64,000 bases of DNA from Lachnospiraceae bacterium V9D3004. Its GTDB lineage: Bacteria > Bacillota > Clostridia > Lachnospirales > Lachnospiraceae. Where the stretch lies: positions 462,608-526,607 of the forward strand of contig JHWW01000002.1 of NCBI GenBank assembly GCA_000621985.1, in the 5' to 3' direction. The notes below the pieces were generated by a model. That model saw nothing but the letters and a program-made list of their open reading frames with translations. It made no database searches and had not been told where the DNA came from. Below are positions 39,559 to 49,147 of this stretch, one piece after another. The number at the start of each line of letters is the position of its first letter. Position 1 is the first letter of the stretch. The position numbers and the translations under genes were made by a program.

Positions 39559-40073
39559 TAGATACGACAATAGTATATGATAACGAATGTGATATAACAC
39601 CCGATTACGGACTTGATAAGCCGATTGAAGAATATGCGGAATATCTTCTTGAAAATGTGTGCAATATCCTTGAGTGTGAATACGAGGCAGAGTGTTCTCT
39701 TGTAATAACAACACCGGATAATATAAAAGATATCAACAGAGATTTCAGGGAGATTGATTCTGTTACGGATGTTTTATCATTTCCTGCAATAGATTTTGAT
39801 TATCCATGTGATTATGATATAATAAACGAGGATGATCTGTCGATGTTCAATCCGGACACGGGTGAATTGATACTCGGAGACATGATAATATGTCATGACA
39901 GAGTATTGCATCAGGCTGAAGAATACGGTCATTCACCAAAGAGAGAATTCTCATTTCTTATCGTTCACAGTCTGCTTCATCTGTTCGGTTATGATCATAT
40001 CGAAGAAGAAGACAGAATACTGATGGAGAATATGCAGCGAATGATAATGGACAAGCTGAAAGTGTTAAGATAA
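39555..40073 (+). CDS. ybeY: Endoribonuclease YbeY
   Basis: This 172-residue metalloenzyme acts in rRNA maturation and ribosome quality control. The zinc motif HSLLHLFGYDH is complete, preceded by VTDVLSFPA and GDMIIC. The TTG start at 39555 overlaps the stop of the previous gene (TTGATAG), indicating translational coupling. An insertion in the middle (DFDYPCDYDIINEDDLSMFNPD region) lengthens the usual loop before ELILGDMII. Confidence 0.94.
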   Translation: MIDTTIVYDNECDITPDYGLDKPIEEYAEYLLENVCNILECEYEAECSLVITTPDNIKDINRDFREIDSVTDVLSFPAIDFDYPCDYDIINEDDLSMFNPDTGELILGDMIICHDRVLHQAEEYGHSPKREFSFLIVHSLLHLFGYDHIEEEDRILMENMQRMIMDKLKVLR

Positions 40074-40098
40074 AATATACATATCATGGGAGGGTATC

Positions 40099-41241
40099 AT
40101 GAATAAAAAATCACTTTTAATCTCAGCATTACTTGCAATGACAATATGTGTGCTTCCGGCATGCGGCGGCAGCAAATCAGAAGACAAGACAGACATTAAG
40201 GTAAATGACAATCCGCCGGTTGCTACAGAAGCACCCACAATGGAAGTAGGTGCGGCTGACACGCCGGAACCTGCCTTGCCTACAGAAGATCCGCACGTTG
40301 GTAAAGCCAAGAGTAAGCTTACCGGTAAATATATCGATGAGAAACTTGCCAAGAGAAGACCATATGCAATGATGATCAATAATATTGAGTATGCTGCAAG
40401 ATTCCAAAGCGGTCTTTCACAGGCGGCTATCGTATATGAAGCAAAGGTTGAAGGTGGAATCACAAGACTTATGGCAATATTCCAGGAGAAGCTTAATGCA
40501 AAGAAGATCGGATCGGCAAGAAGCGCCCGTCATTATTATGTAAGTGTAGCTTCCGAGTATGATGCGATATTTGTACATTTTGGACATACCAAGTTCGCCA
40601 CTTCCAAGATCGAGAAACTTCACGTTGATAATATAAGCGGATTATCTGGTGTCGGCGGAGCTGTGTTCTACAGAGACAACAGCATTGCAGCGCCTCATAA
40701 TGCATTTACAAGCAAAAAAGGACTTGATAAAGGTCGTAAGATATTAAAATACCGCAAGAATTATAAAGATGATTTTGAGGGTCATTTTAAATTCTATGAA
40801 GAAGATACAGACCTTCAAAGTGATAAGATCGCCAATAAGGTAAGTATCAAGTTCTCCGGATATACAACTCCGTACTTCATATATAACCCAGAGAAGAAAA
40901 AATATTACAGATATCAGTACGGTAAAGAGCATGTTGATGCTTCAAACGGCAAGCAGCTTGCATTCAAAAACCTGATCATTCAATACGTTGATGATGAACC
41001 TATAGTTAAGGGACATCCGAAGGATTACAGAACGATCAACTTTGAGAACGCTACCGGAAAAGGTAAATATATTACCAATGGTAAAGCAATCAATATCACA
41101 TGGGAAAAGCATGAGAAGAAGAAATTCATGAAGTATTACACCGAAGATGGCAACGAGCTTGTCATCAATCCGGGCAAGACTTACGTTGCATTATTCCCGG
41201 ATAATGATTCCAAACTTACGATCTCAAAGAAGACCAAGTAA
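40099..41241 (+). CDS. DUF3048 (YerB-like) lipoprotein
   Basis: This 380-residue secreted lipoprotein has a signal peptide ending in the lipobox LPAC (cysteine about residue 22), then a Thr/Pro/Glu-rich tether to about residue 65. The DUF3048 domain that follows shows RPYAMMINNIEYAARFQSGL, YEAKVEGGITRLMAIF and IGSARSARHYYV. The family is common in Gram-positive bacteria; its function is unknown but it is anchored outside the membrane. GGGAGGG precedes the ATG. Confidence 0.9.
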   Translation: MNKKSLLISALLAMTICVLPACGGSKSEDKTDIKVNDNPPVATEAPTMEVGAADTPEPALPTEDPHVGKAKSKLTGKYIDEKLAKRRPYAMMINNIEYAARFQSGLSQAAIVYEAKVEGGITRLMAIFQEKLNAKKIGSARSARHYYVSVASEYDAIFVHFGHTKFATSKIEKLHVDNISGLSGVGGAVFYRDNSIAAPHNAFTSKKGLDKGRKILKYRKNYKDDFEGHFKFYEEDTDLQSDKIANKVSIKFSGYTTPYFIYNPEKKKYYRYQYGKEHVDASNGKQLAFKNLIIQYVDDEPIVKGHPKDYRTINFENATGKGKYITNGKAINITWEKHEKKKFMKYYTEDGNELVINPGKTYVALFPDNDSKLTISKKTK

Positions 41242-41282
41242 TAACTTGGCATAAAGTAACGCAGAATAGCAGGTATGATAGA

Positions 41283-42923
41283 ATGTCCGGTAGTGGAAAG
41301 AAAGATAATTATATAAAACAGGGCACGATCCTTGCGGCCGCGTCCCTGTTGGTGCGAATAATCGGAATGATATACCGTTTCCCCATGTCGAATATTATAG
41401 GCGAGGAAGGAAATGGTATATATTCTGTTGCGTTCGAAATATATGATGTGGTTCTTATAATATCTTCTTACAGTCTTCCTCTTGCCATGTCTAAGATCAT
41501 ATCTGCAAAACATATCAAACGCGAGAACAGGAATATATTAAAAACCTTCAGATGTGCGATGATATTCGCGGCATGTATGGGTGGAATAGCGGCATCGGTA
41601 TTGTTCTTCGGTGCTGATTATTTTGAAGCGCATATTGCAAGCGGAAAGTATACTGGACTTGCGCTTCCTCTACGCGTTCTGGCGCCGACTGTATTCATTG
41701 TTGCGATAATGGGTGTGCTTCGCGGTCTCTTCCAGGGAAAGAAGACAATGATCCCAACCGCAATATCACAGATAATCGAACAGATCGTTAATGCCGTCGT
41801 GAGTATATATGCCGCATATTCTCTTATGCAGGCACATAATCTGTCGCAAAGACTTGCCGGATGGGGAGCTGCCGGCGGTACGATGGGAACATTGTTCGGC
41901 GCAATATCCGGTCTTATGTTCCTTTTACTTGTGTATATTTTATATCGTCCTACTTTACTTCGGATCGCAAGAAGAGATAAGACAGGTAAAAATGACTCGT
42001 ATGTCAATATATACCGCAGCATAATTCTTACGGCACTGCCGATCATTCTCAGTCAGACGGTATACCAGATAAGCGGAATCATAGATTATTCAATGCTTGG
42101 AAGCATCGGTTCGATAAAAGGAATGGATGATCTTGCCGTAAAGACCGCAACAGGTCTCTACAGCACCAAATACAGGCTTCTTCTTAGTGTACCGATAGCA
42201 ATTGCAACTGCAATGTCTTCATCAATCTTACCAAGTATATCTTCTTCGTATGCAATAAAAGATTATGATGATGTCAAAGGTAAGATACATCTTGGGATAA
42301 AGTTCAATATGCTGATAGCATTTCCATGCTTTATAGGGCTTTCCGTGCTCGGACAACCAATACTTAAGATGTTATATCCGGGACAGGATTATGTTACGGG
42401 AGGAATACTTCTCTCGGTTGGGAGTATTGCGATCGTACTATATGCCGTGTCCAATATAAGCGGTGCGGTCCTTCAGGGAATCGATAAGATGAGGCTTCCC
42501 GTTATACATTCGGCTATCGCACTCGCGGTTCACATTGTGGTGGTATTCCTATTGTTATACTTTACCGACATCGGCGTATACGCGCTTGTAATTGGAAATG
42601 TAGTATTCCCGCTCGTTACCTCGACTCTTAATATGATGTCAATATACAAGTACGTATCGTACAGACAGGAGATAAAGCATACATTTATCATTCCATTTAT
42701 CGCATCTGCAATTATGGGATTGATATCTGGCGGATTATTCTATGGAGTATACTTCGTATGGCCGCACAATATGGTGCTTGTGATCGCAGCTCTTGCAGTT
42801 GCTGTAATTGCATATTTTGTGCTGTATCTGAAGCTTGGCGGCGCCACAAAAGAAGAGATATACGAGTTCCCGATGGGTGTAAGAATATATAGGATCGCTA
42901 CAAAATTCAGGCTTATGAGATAA
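41283..42923 (+). CDS. MOP-superfamily flippase (SpoVB/MurJ-like)
   Basis: This 546-residue membrane protein has about 14 helices and no soluble domain. Its N terminus (QGTILAAASLLVRIIGMIYRFPMSNIIGEEGNGIYS) is characteristic of the SpoVB/YtgP branch of the MATE/MOP superfamily, which moves lipid-linked cell-wall or polysaccharide precursors. Which of lipid II or other lipid-linked sugars is moved cannot be told. It is followed by a bidirectional terminator. Confidence 0.88.
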   Translation: MSGSGKKDNYIKQGTILAAASLLVRIIGMIYRFPMSNIIGEEGNGIYSVAFEIYDVVLIISSYSLPLAMSKIISAKHIKRENRNILKTFRCAMIFAACMGGIAASVLFFGADYFEAHIASGKYTGLALPLRVLAPTVFIVAIMGVLRGLFQGKKTMIPTAISQIIEQIVNAVVSIYAAYSLMQAHNLSQRLAGWGAAGGTMGTLFGAISGLMFLLLVYILYRPTLLRIARRDKTGKNDSYVNIYRSIILTALPIILSQTVYQISGIIDYSMLGSIGSIKGMDDLAVKTATGLYSTKYRLLLSVPIAIATAMSSSILPSISSSYAIKDYDDVKGKIHLGIKFNMLIAFPCFIGLSVLGQPILKMLYPGQDYVTGGILLSVGSIAIVLYAVSNISGAVLQGIDKMRLPVIHSAIALAVHIVVVFLLLYFTDIGVYALVIGNVVFPLVTSTLNMMSIYKYVSYRQEIKHTFIIPFIASAIMGLISGGLFYGVYFVWPHNMVLVIAALAVAVIAYFVLYLKLGGATKEEIYEFPMGVRIYRIATKFRLMR

Positions 42924-42926
42924 GAA

Positions 42927-42956
42927 ACCGGACAGGGATAATTATCCCTGCCCGGT
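42927..42956. terminator. Bidirectional terminator between convergent genes
   Basis: ACCGG-A-CAGGGATAA pairs with TTATCCCTG-C-CCGGT with one internal mismatch. A/T runs lie on both sides. It serves the flippase gene on + and the zinc-ribbon gene on -. Confidence 0.85.
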
Positions 42957-42965
42957 AAAATTTTC

Positions 42966-44054
42966 CTATCCTTCAAGTTCCGAAAGATGATCTTCAATCA
43001 GAGAATCAACCATATCGACCGGAGCATCCGGAATATCTTTTAAGATGTGCTCACGTATCGTCTTACAATAATTCAGGTAATTAACTTCATCCTGAACATT
43101 GTCAAATTTTAATCCTCGTACATACTCAGGTGTAACATTTATCGATAACCAAGTTTTAACTTTTTTCTCTTTGTCTTCCTCATCCTTGATCCCGTCTTTT
43201 ATACCGTTGGACTTGATAAGGAGATATATACCTCCGAGAACGAATAATGCAAACATCACAAGCATGACGATCTCGCTGAAGAGACTCGAAAATAATGTTA
43301 TTACTTCCAACATATTAAGCACAGTGAATATAATACCGACAGCACCGCATAACATACAGGTATATGCGCTTGATTTGTATTCTTTGTATCTGTCGGACTT
43401 TCTTACATAAGTGGAAGAGGATGCCTCGAACATCTCATTTTCTTCTTCATACTGTTCGATTATCTCGTCAGGTTCGATAATGTCCGGATGATCAGGACCT
43501 ATCTCGACAGGTTCTTCTGAATCATCGATTGTAGAAGGATCAGCTTTACCTGTTTCATCTGTTTCAAATGACTTGATGATATCGTCAATCTCTTCCATGT
43601 CGGAAGTTTCATTATCTCCTGATTCAACCTGATCTGAAAAATCAGCGTCACCGGAATTTTGGCATGAACCGCCGGAAGCATTAGTTGATTCCGTAAGTGC
43701 AAAACCGACATACAGCTTCCTTGCTGCTTCATAATCGGAAGGATGAACAAGTATCTTATATTCAACATCTGCATCAAAATATGATTCCTTAACAGAAGAA
43801 GTTTCTGCACCTTCTTCAGAATCATTATTAGAATCTTCAGAATTATCAGTTACTTTATATCTGTTAATGCCGGAATACTCAAGGTATTCCGCGAATTTTT
43901 CCGCAAGTTCTGCTTCAGGTGTTATGAACAGCACTTCGTAATTTTTCTCGTCATCATCAATAACGGAAAGATCTTCAACAAGATCCACACCGCAATCGGC
44001 ACATGTGGTGATGCCTGCGCGGTATTCATTTCTGCATTTTGGACACCATGGCAT
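42966..44054 (-). CDS. Zinc-ribbon, acidic-linker membrane protein
   Basis: This 362-residue protein starts with a zinc ribbon (WCPKCRNEY and CADCGVDL, cysteines at about residues 4, 7, 18 and 21). A DUF2007-like segment follows (VLFITPEAELAEKFAEYLEYSGI and YKILVHPSDYEAARKLYVG), then a very acidic stretch (about 125-215) and two helices at about 245-295. The tail is cytoplasmic and helical. DUF2007 proteins are called putative signal transducers without proof. It is 16 bases downstream of tyrS on the same strand and likely shares its transcript. Confidence 0.7.
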   Translation of the reverse strand: MPWCPKCRNEYRAGITTCADCGVDLVEDLSVIDDDEKNYEVLFITPEAELAEKFAEYLEYSGINRYKVTDNSEDSNNDSEEGAETSSVKESYFDADVEYKILVHPSDYEAARKLYVGFALTESTNASGGSCQNSGDADFSDQVESGDNETSDMEEIDDIIKSFETDETGKADPSTIDDSEEPVEIGPDHPDIIEPDEIIEQYEEENEMFEASSSTYVRKSDRYKEYKSSAYTCMLCGAVGIIFTVLNMLEVITLFSSLFSEIVMLVMFALFVLGGIYLLIKSNGIKDGIKDEEDKEKKVKTWLSINVTPEYVRGLKFDNVQDEVNYLNYCKTIREHILKDIPDAPVDMVDSLIEDHLSELEG

Positions 44055-44070
44055 GATACGCTACCTCCTT

Positions 44071-45303
44071 TTACTCCGGCTTGTACAGGTGGAACGCCTT
44101 CTTGCCTCGCTTGATAAGAAGAGCACCATCGCTGTTAAGGTCACTTGTGGAAAATACTCTTGTAAAATCAGTACATTTCTCATCATTAACAGTTACACCG
44201 CCCTGTGTAACATTACGTCTTGCATCTCCACGACTGCCACAGAGCTTACCGTCGCAAAGAAGAGTAAGTATATCGATTCCCTCATCAAACTTGGCTGCAG
44301 GATAGGTTGTGGTTGGAATATCACTCGTATCCATTGCTCCGCCGAACAATGACTTGGAAGCCTCGAGAGCTTTCTTTGCTTCTTCTTCACCATGAACGAT
44401 CTTGGTCACTTCGTATGCAAGAACTTCCTTTGCCTTATTGATCTCGGCATCTTTAAGAGCACCGAGTCTTCTTACTTCATCCATAGGAAGGAATGTGAGA
44501 AGGCCAAGGCATTCTTCAACCTTGACATCCTCAATGTTGCGCCAGTACTGGAAGAATTCGTACGGACTTGTCTTTTCCGGATCAAGCCATACAGCACCCT
44601 TCATGGTCTTACCCATCTTGATGCCCTCACTTGTTGTAAGAAGCTTGAATGTAAGACCGTAAGCCGGCTTACTTTCCTTGGTACGGATAAGATTAACACC
44701 GCCGATAATATTCGACCACTGGTCATTACCACCGAGCTCAAGGTTACATCCATACATCTGATTAAGCTTAAGGAAGTCATAAGACTGCATGATCATGTAG
44801 TTGAATTCGAAGAAGGTAAGTCCTTTTTCCATACGCTGCTTGTAACATTCGGCAGCAAGCATCTTATTTACCGAGAAATGAACTCCGACTTCCCTAAGGA
44901 ATTCCACATAATTAAGATCAAGAAGCCAGTCGGCATTGTTGGCGATTATAGCCTTGTCATCATCAAATGTGATGAATCGTGACAACTGCTCAGCGAATCT
45001 CTTCGCATTATGATCGATAGTTTCCTTGGTCATAACCTTACGCATATCAGACTTGCCGCTCGGATCACCGATCATTGTAGTACCGCCTCCAAGAAGTGCG
45101 ATAGGTCTGTGACCGGCACGCTGCATATGCATCATAGCCATAATAGTAAGGAAATGACCGGCAGTAAGACTGTCGGCAGTTGCATCAAAGCCTATATAAA
45201 ATGTAACGGACTCCTTTCCAAGCATTTCCCTGATCTCGTCGGGATGTGTAGCCTGTTCGATAAAGCCACGTTCCATAAGTATGTCATATACATTTTCAGA
45301 CAT
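44071..45303 (-). CDS. tyrS: Tyrosyl-tRNA synthetase
   Basis: This 410-residue class I synthetase has [15 protein letters not shown] (HIGH-like), the tyrosine pocket segment [26 protein letters not shown], the KMSKS equivalent [13 protein letters not shown], and a C-terminal S4 domain. The ATG at 45301-45303 has a GGAGGAACTT site upstream. The promoter lies about 70 bases upstream and the leader has one short hairpin (45339-45358), not a T-box. Confidence 0.97.
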   Translation of the reverse strand: MSENVYDILMERGFIEQATHPDEIREMLGKESVTFYIGFDATADSLTAGHFLTIMAMMHMQRAGHRPIALLGGGTTMIGDPSGKSDMRKVMTKETIDHNAKRFAEQLSRFITFDDDKAIIANNADWLLDLNYVEFLREVGVHFSVNKMLAAECYKQRMEKGLTFFEFNYMIMQSYDFLKLNQMYGCNLELGGNDQWSNIIGGVNLIRTKESKPAYGLTFKLLTTSEGIKMGKTMKGAVWLDPEKTSPYEFFQYWRNIEDVKVEECLGLLTFLPMDEVRRLGALKDAEINKAKEVLAYEVTKIVHGEEEAKKALEASKSLFGGAMDTSDIPTTTYPAAKFDEGIDILTLLCDGKLCGSRGDARRNVTQGGVTVNDEKCTDFTRVFSTSDLNSDGALLIKRGKKAFHLYKPE

Positions 45304-45370
45304 TTTTAAGTTCCTCCGTTTCTTTGATAGTAAGTGCGGAATTGCCCTGCGACAATTCTCATATCAATAT

Positions 45371-45399
45371 ATCTTACCATATATGAAGGATTAAGGCAA
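45371..45399 (-). promoter_or_regulatory. Promoter for tyrS
   Basis: On the minus strand TTGCCT (45399-45394) and TAAGAT (45376-45371) are 17 bp apart. Downstream the leader holds GAATTG/CAATTC arms at 45339-45344 and 45353-45358. Confidence 0.6.
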
Positions 45400-45421
45400 A
45401 TAGGAAATGATTGAAATAACC

Positions 45422-45450
45422 TTGCGCATGTAATACATATGTGATATTAT
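45422..45450 (+). promoter_or_regulatory. Probable promoter for the AAA/PD-(D/E)XK gene
   Basis: TTGCGC (45422-45427) and TATTAT (45445-45450) are 17 bp apart, divergent from the tyrS promoter. A near-palindromic CATATG lies in the spacer. Confidence 0.5.
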
Positions 45451-45483
45451 ATGTATAGTATATATTGGAAGGATGGATTCAGT

Positions 45484-47178
45484 ATGGCAAGAGTAGTGTC
45501 TATAGGGATACAGGATTATGAAAAGATTATCAAGACTAATTCTTTCTATGTTGATAAGACATCATTCATTAAAGAATGGTGGGATTCACACGATGATGTG
45601 ACCCTTATAACACGCCCTAGGAGATTTGGAAAAACGCTTAATATGACCATGCTGAAATGTTTCTTTTCTAACAAATATGAAGGCAGAAGTGACTTGTTTG
45701 AAGGACTTGATGTGTGGAAAGACGAGACTCTTCGCAAGCTTCAGGGAACCTATCCTGTCATCTTCCTGTCATTTGCCGGAGTTAAACAGAAAAACTATGA
45801 ACAGACAAGAAAAAACATTAATGAATTAATATGCGGTTTATATGATGAATATCATTACATTATGGATGATCCAAAGTTCACTGATAACAATAGGGAGTAT
45901 TATTCCGGTATTAAGGCTGATATGGATGACTATACTGCAGCATTGTCATTGAATAGGTTATGTGAATATCTCAACAGATATTATGAAAAAAAATGCATTA
46001 TTATTCTTGATGAATACGACACTCCTTTACAGGAAGCTTATGTACATGGATTCTTTGATGAATTGGTTTTATATACAAGAGCTTTGTTCAACAACACGTT
46101 CAAGACCAATCCGTCAATGGAACGCGGAATCATGACAGGAATCACAAGAGTAAGTAAAGAATCAATATTTTCTGACCTTAATAATCTTAACGTTGTAACT
46201 ACAACATCAGATGAGTATGTCACAGCTTTTGGATTCACTGAGGAAGAAGTATTTGATGCTATTGATGAACAGGGCATACCTGAAGAAGAAAAAGCCAAAG
46301 TAAAGTATTGGTATGACGGATTCACATTCGGGACAGTTAAGGATATCTATAATCCGTGGTCTGTTACAATGTATCTTAAAGATAGAAAATATGGTGCACA
46401 TTGGGCTAACACAAGCGGTAACGGGCTTGTGAGTAAACTTATAAGGGAAGGCGACAGAGGATTAAAAGAAGATTTTGAGAAACTGCTTAGTGGAGAATGT
46501 ATTGAAACCGTGATAGATGAACAGATCGTGTTCAATCAGTTAGATGTAAAACGCAATGCTGTGTGGAGTCTGTTGCTTGCCGGCGGGTATCTTAAGGTTG
46601 ATAATATTATTCAGGATGTTCCCGAAGATGATGCGGTGTACAGACTAGTTCTGACTAATTTTGAAGTAAAGAAGATGTTTGAAAAGATAATATCCGAATG
46701 GTTTGAAAAAGACGGTTCATTTAATGAATTCATATCTGCAATGTTCAAGTGTGACCTGCGTGCAATGAATCACTACATGAATAAAGTGGCACTTAATACA
46801 TTCAGTTATTTCGACACAGGCAACAAACCATCCGAAGAAAGCGAACCTGAAAAGTTCTATCACGGATTTGTGTTGGGTCTTATGGTCGACAATGCAAAGG
46901 ACTATATATTAAAGTCCAACAGAGAAAGCGGATTCGGCAGATATGATGTTGTGCTTGAACCAAAGAATATAAATGATCCGGCTGTAATAATCGAATTCAA
47001 GGTATATAATAAGGAATATGATGGAGAAAATGACCTTGCTGATACGGCTGCCAATGCACTTCGTCAGATTGAGGAGAAGCAGTACGCTGCAGATCTTATC
47101 GCCAAAGGGATTGATGAAGACAGAATATTCAAGTATGGGTTTGCATTCCAGGGGAAGAAGTGTTTGATCTGCTCATGA
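45484..47178 (+). CDS. AAA-ATPase-like / PD-(D/E)XK nuclease protein
   Basis: This 564-residue protein is of the family with an N-terminal AAA-ATPase-like domain (PF09820 type) and C-terminal PD-(D/E)XK nuclease domain (PF08011 type). The N terminus has SFYVDKTSFIKEW, the divergent P-loop TRPRRFGKT and Walker-B-like IIILDEYDTPL. The nuclease core is RYDVVLEP followed by AVIIEFKVY, with D, E and K all present. The family is strongly expanded in gut Clostridia and Bacteroides; its role is unknown, with mobile or defence-like associations. ATG 45484 follows GGAAGGATGG; an upstream ATG 45451 is less likely. Confidence 0.85.
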   Translation: MARVVSIGIQDYEKIIKTNSFYVDKTSFIKEWWDSHDDVTLITRPRRFGKTLNMTMLKCFFSNKYEGRSDLFEGLDVWKDETLRKLQGTYPVIFLSFAGVKQKNYEQTRKNINELICGLYDEYHYIMDDPKFTDNNREYYSGIKADMDDYTAALSLNRLCEYLNRYYEKKCIIILDEYDTPLQEAYVHGFFDELVLYTRALFNNTFKTNPSMERGIMTGITRVSKESIFSDLNNLNVVTTTSDEYVTAFGFTEEEVFDAIDEQGIPEEEKAKVKYWYDGFTFGTVKDIYNPWSVTMYLKDRKYGAHWANTSGNGLVSKLIREGDRGLKEDFEKLLSGECIETVIDEQIVFNQLDVKRNAVWSLLLAGGYLKVDNIIQDVPEDDAVYRLVLTNFEVKKMFEKIISEWFEKDGSFNEFISAMFKCDLRAMNHYMNKVALNTFSYFDTGNKPSEESEPEKFYHGFVLGLMVDNAKDYILKSNRESGFGRYDVVLEPKNINDPAVIIEFKVYNKEYDGENDLADTAANALRQIEEKQYAADLIAKGIDEDRIFKYGFAFQGKKCLICS

Positions 47179-47213
47179 AAATATATTGAAGAGTAATGAT
47201 ATATAATATTATA

Positions 47214-47257
47214 AGTTGCTGTATACCGATTATTAAGAGATAAGGTATGCAGCAACT
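47214..47257 (+). terminator. Terminator after the AAA/nuclease gene
   Basis: AGTTGCTGTATACC and GGTATGCAGCAACT form a 14-bp stem with one G-U pair and a 16-base loop. A modest T-rich stretch follows. Confidence 0.7.
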
Positions 47258-47268
47258 ATTTGTATTAG

Positions 47269-47296
47269 TTGAAAAGGAAATAGACTGTGGTATACT
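47269..47296 (+). promoter_or_regulatory. Probable promoter for the Ser/Thr kinase gene
   Basis: TTGAAA (47269-47274) and TATACT (47291-47296) are 16 bp apart. The leader to the kinase start is about 85 bases. Confidence 0.65.
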
Positions 47297-47388
47297 ATTC
47301 TATATGAGTAAATATATGGATGTTTCGATGTTGTTTAAAGCCACATTTTACCTTAATGTGAATATTATGAACAGATAGGAGACAACTA

Positions 47389-49125
47389 ATGAAGATCGCC
47401 GGCAAAGACAGATGCATTAATTGTATGAAGCCTCTTGATAAGTCAGGGGTTTGTTTGCACTGTTCATTTGACGAATCATCATATGTTACTGATCAATCGG
47501 AATTAAAACCTGGCACTTGTCTTAATGAACGATATTTTATCGGTCGAGTACTCGGACAGGGCGGCTTTGGAATAACATATGTTGCATATGACATTGTTCT
47601 TGCGTTAAGAGTTGCGATCAAAGAATATTATCCGGTCGGTGAAGTGTCAAGAAACATATCGGATGATTATACAGAAGTAACTGTACATTCCAGGAGAAAT
47701 GCATCGAATTATGATGATGGACTCAGAGCCTTCTTACTTGAAGCAAGGATAATGTCAAAATTCATAGAACTTCCGGGAATCGTAAAAGTAAGAGATTTCT
47801 TTCAGGAAAATAACACTGCTTATCTTGTTATGGAGTATGTCAATGGAACAAGAATAAGCAGTTATATTGAAAAAAACGGACCATTTTCCGCAAATGATGT
47901 ATTAAAAATGATGGAACCGGTCATAAGTTCAATGGCTTCAATTCATGAGACCGGTTATCTTCATAAAGATATCAGTGCCAATAATATAATGATAACTGCT
48001 GACAAAAAACTCGTGCTCATAGATTTTGGTACTGCAAGAACAATCGAACAAAGCGACATGACGATGACAGTCGCAGTTAAGCGGGGATTCTCTCCCGAAG
48101 AACAGTATCGTCGAAAAGGTAAGCTTGGTCCCTGGTCTGACATCTACAGTCTGTGTGCAACAATGTATTATATGATCACAGGAATCATCCCTTCCGAATC
48201 AGTCGAAAGAGTTATTACTGACAGCGTGACACCTCTTGTTCGCATGAGGGATATCGATATTGATCCGGGTATTGCAAAGGCTATAGACAAAGGAATGGCT
48301 GTCATGGCTTGTGACAGATATCAGAATGTGCGCGAATTGTATACCGACTTATATCCTGACAATACACTTCCCGATATTATTCAATTCGATATAGCAAATG
48401 ACGACATCGAGTCTTCTGAAGGGAATATAATCAGAAAAAAAGAGTCTAATAATACTGTAGTTTCAAGGACCACTCTGAGAAATGAACTTGACATATTATT
48501 TGCAAAAGAAAAAGGATACCACAGACTGAGGACGATAAGGAATGTCGCAATAATAATTGTGTTGTTGATCGTATCATTTGCTGTGATGAAAAGAGTTATC
48601 AATACTGAAGCGGATAATGAAGCAGATAAAGTGGATATGGTTACAAGTGTGGAGTTAGACGAGTCTAATATCTCCACAATAGGAAGTTCTGAAATGACGG
48701 AGAACTCTAACATAAGGGATAATTCTGACGTGTCGGATGATTCGGATAAAATGAATAATTCTGAGAATGATCACCAGGATGCAGGTGGTAATACAACTGA
48801 TAATAGTGAGACTAATGAAAATGTTAATGTATCAAAGGAAACAAAAAATTCAGAAGATACACAGGCCCCGGAAACAACTCAAACTTCTAAGCCTACAAAA
48901 GAGCAGAAATCAACAACAAAGCCTGAAGTGACGAAGAAGCCGGGCACCACAAAGAAACCGGATTCAACTAGAAAACCGACATCCACGAAGAAGCCGGCAT
49001 ATACTAAAAAGCCTGAACCCACGAAAAAACCTAATCCAACGAAGAAACCAACCCCAACTAAAAAGCCACAAAAAGTTGAAGATAACAACATAAATGACGA
49101 TGATTACATCGGAATGCTCGATTGA
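47389..49125 (+). CDS. Membrane Ser/Thr protein kinase with zinc ribbon
   Basis: This 578-residue Hanks-type kinase has an N-terminal zinc ribbon (CINCMKP and CLHCSFD), then a kinase domain (about residues 50-320) with GQGGFG, catalytic K78, H192-K-D194 with N199 (an HKD variant of HRD), D212-FG and the APE-like SPEEQY. A single helix follows at about 386-405, then an outside tail rich in Ser/Asn and ending in Thr-Lys-Lys-Pro repeats. All catalytic residues are kept, so it should be active. The kinase faces the cytoplasm and the basic-proline tail faces the wall. The next gene probably works with it. Confidence 0.9.
   Translation: MKIAGKDRCINCMKPLDKSGVCLHCSFDESSYVTDQSELKPGTCLNERYFIGRVLGQGGFGITYVAYDIVLALRVAIKEYYPVGEVSRNISDDYTEVTVHSRRNASNYDDGLRAFLLEARIMSKFIELPGIVKVRDFFQENNTAYLVMEYVNGTRISSYIEKNGPFSANDVLKMMEPVISSMASIHETGYLHKDISANNIMITADKKLVLIDFGTARTIEQSDMTMTVAVKRGFSPEEQYRRKGKLGPWSDIYSLCATMYYMITGIIPSESVERVITDSVTPLVRMRDIDIDPGIAKAIDKGMAVMACDRYQNVRELYTDLYPDNTLPDIIQFDIANDDIESSEGNIIRKKESNNTVVSRTTLRNELDILFAKEKGYHRLRTIRNVAIIIVLLIVSFAVMKRVINTEADNEADKVDMVTSVELDESNISTIGSSEMTENSNIRDNSDVSDDSDKMNNSENDHQDAGGNTTDNSETNENVNVSKETKNSEDTQAPETTQTSKPTKEQKSTTKPEVTKKPGTTKKPDSTRKPTSTKKPAYTKKPEPTKKPNPTKKPTPTKKPQKVEDNNINDDDYIGMLD
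48931..49068 (+). repeat. Tandem Thr-Lys-Lys-Pro coding repeats
   Basis: Eight near-copies of an 18-base unit encode TKKP-type hexads (TKKPGT, TKKPDS and similar) at the end of the kinase's outer tail. Such positively charged proline repeats are typical wall-spanning segments. Copy number is likely to vary between strains. Confidence 0.75.
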
Positions 49126-49147
49126 TAAAAGAAACGGAGAAAAAACC

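Noticed and set aside
48931..49068. CRISPR-like regular repeat
   Set aside because: The 18-base periodicity is in frame and codes for TKKP units of the kinase tail; there are no spacers.
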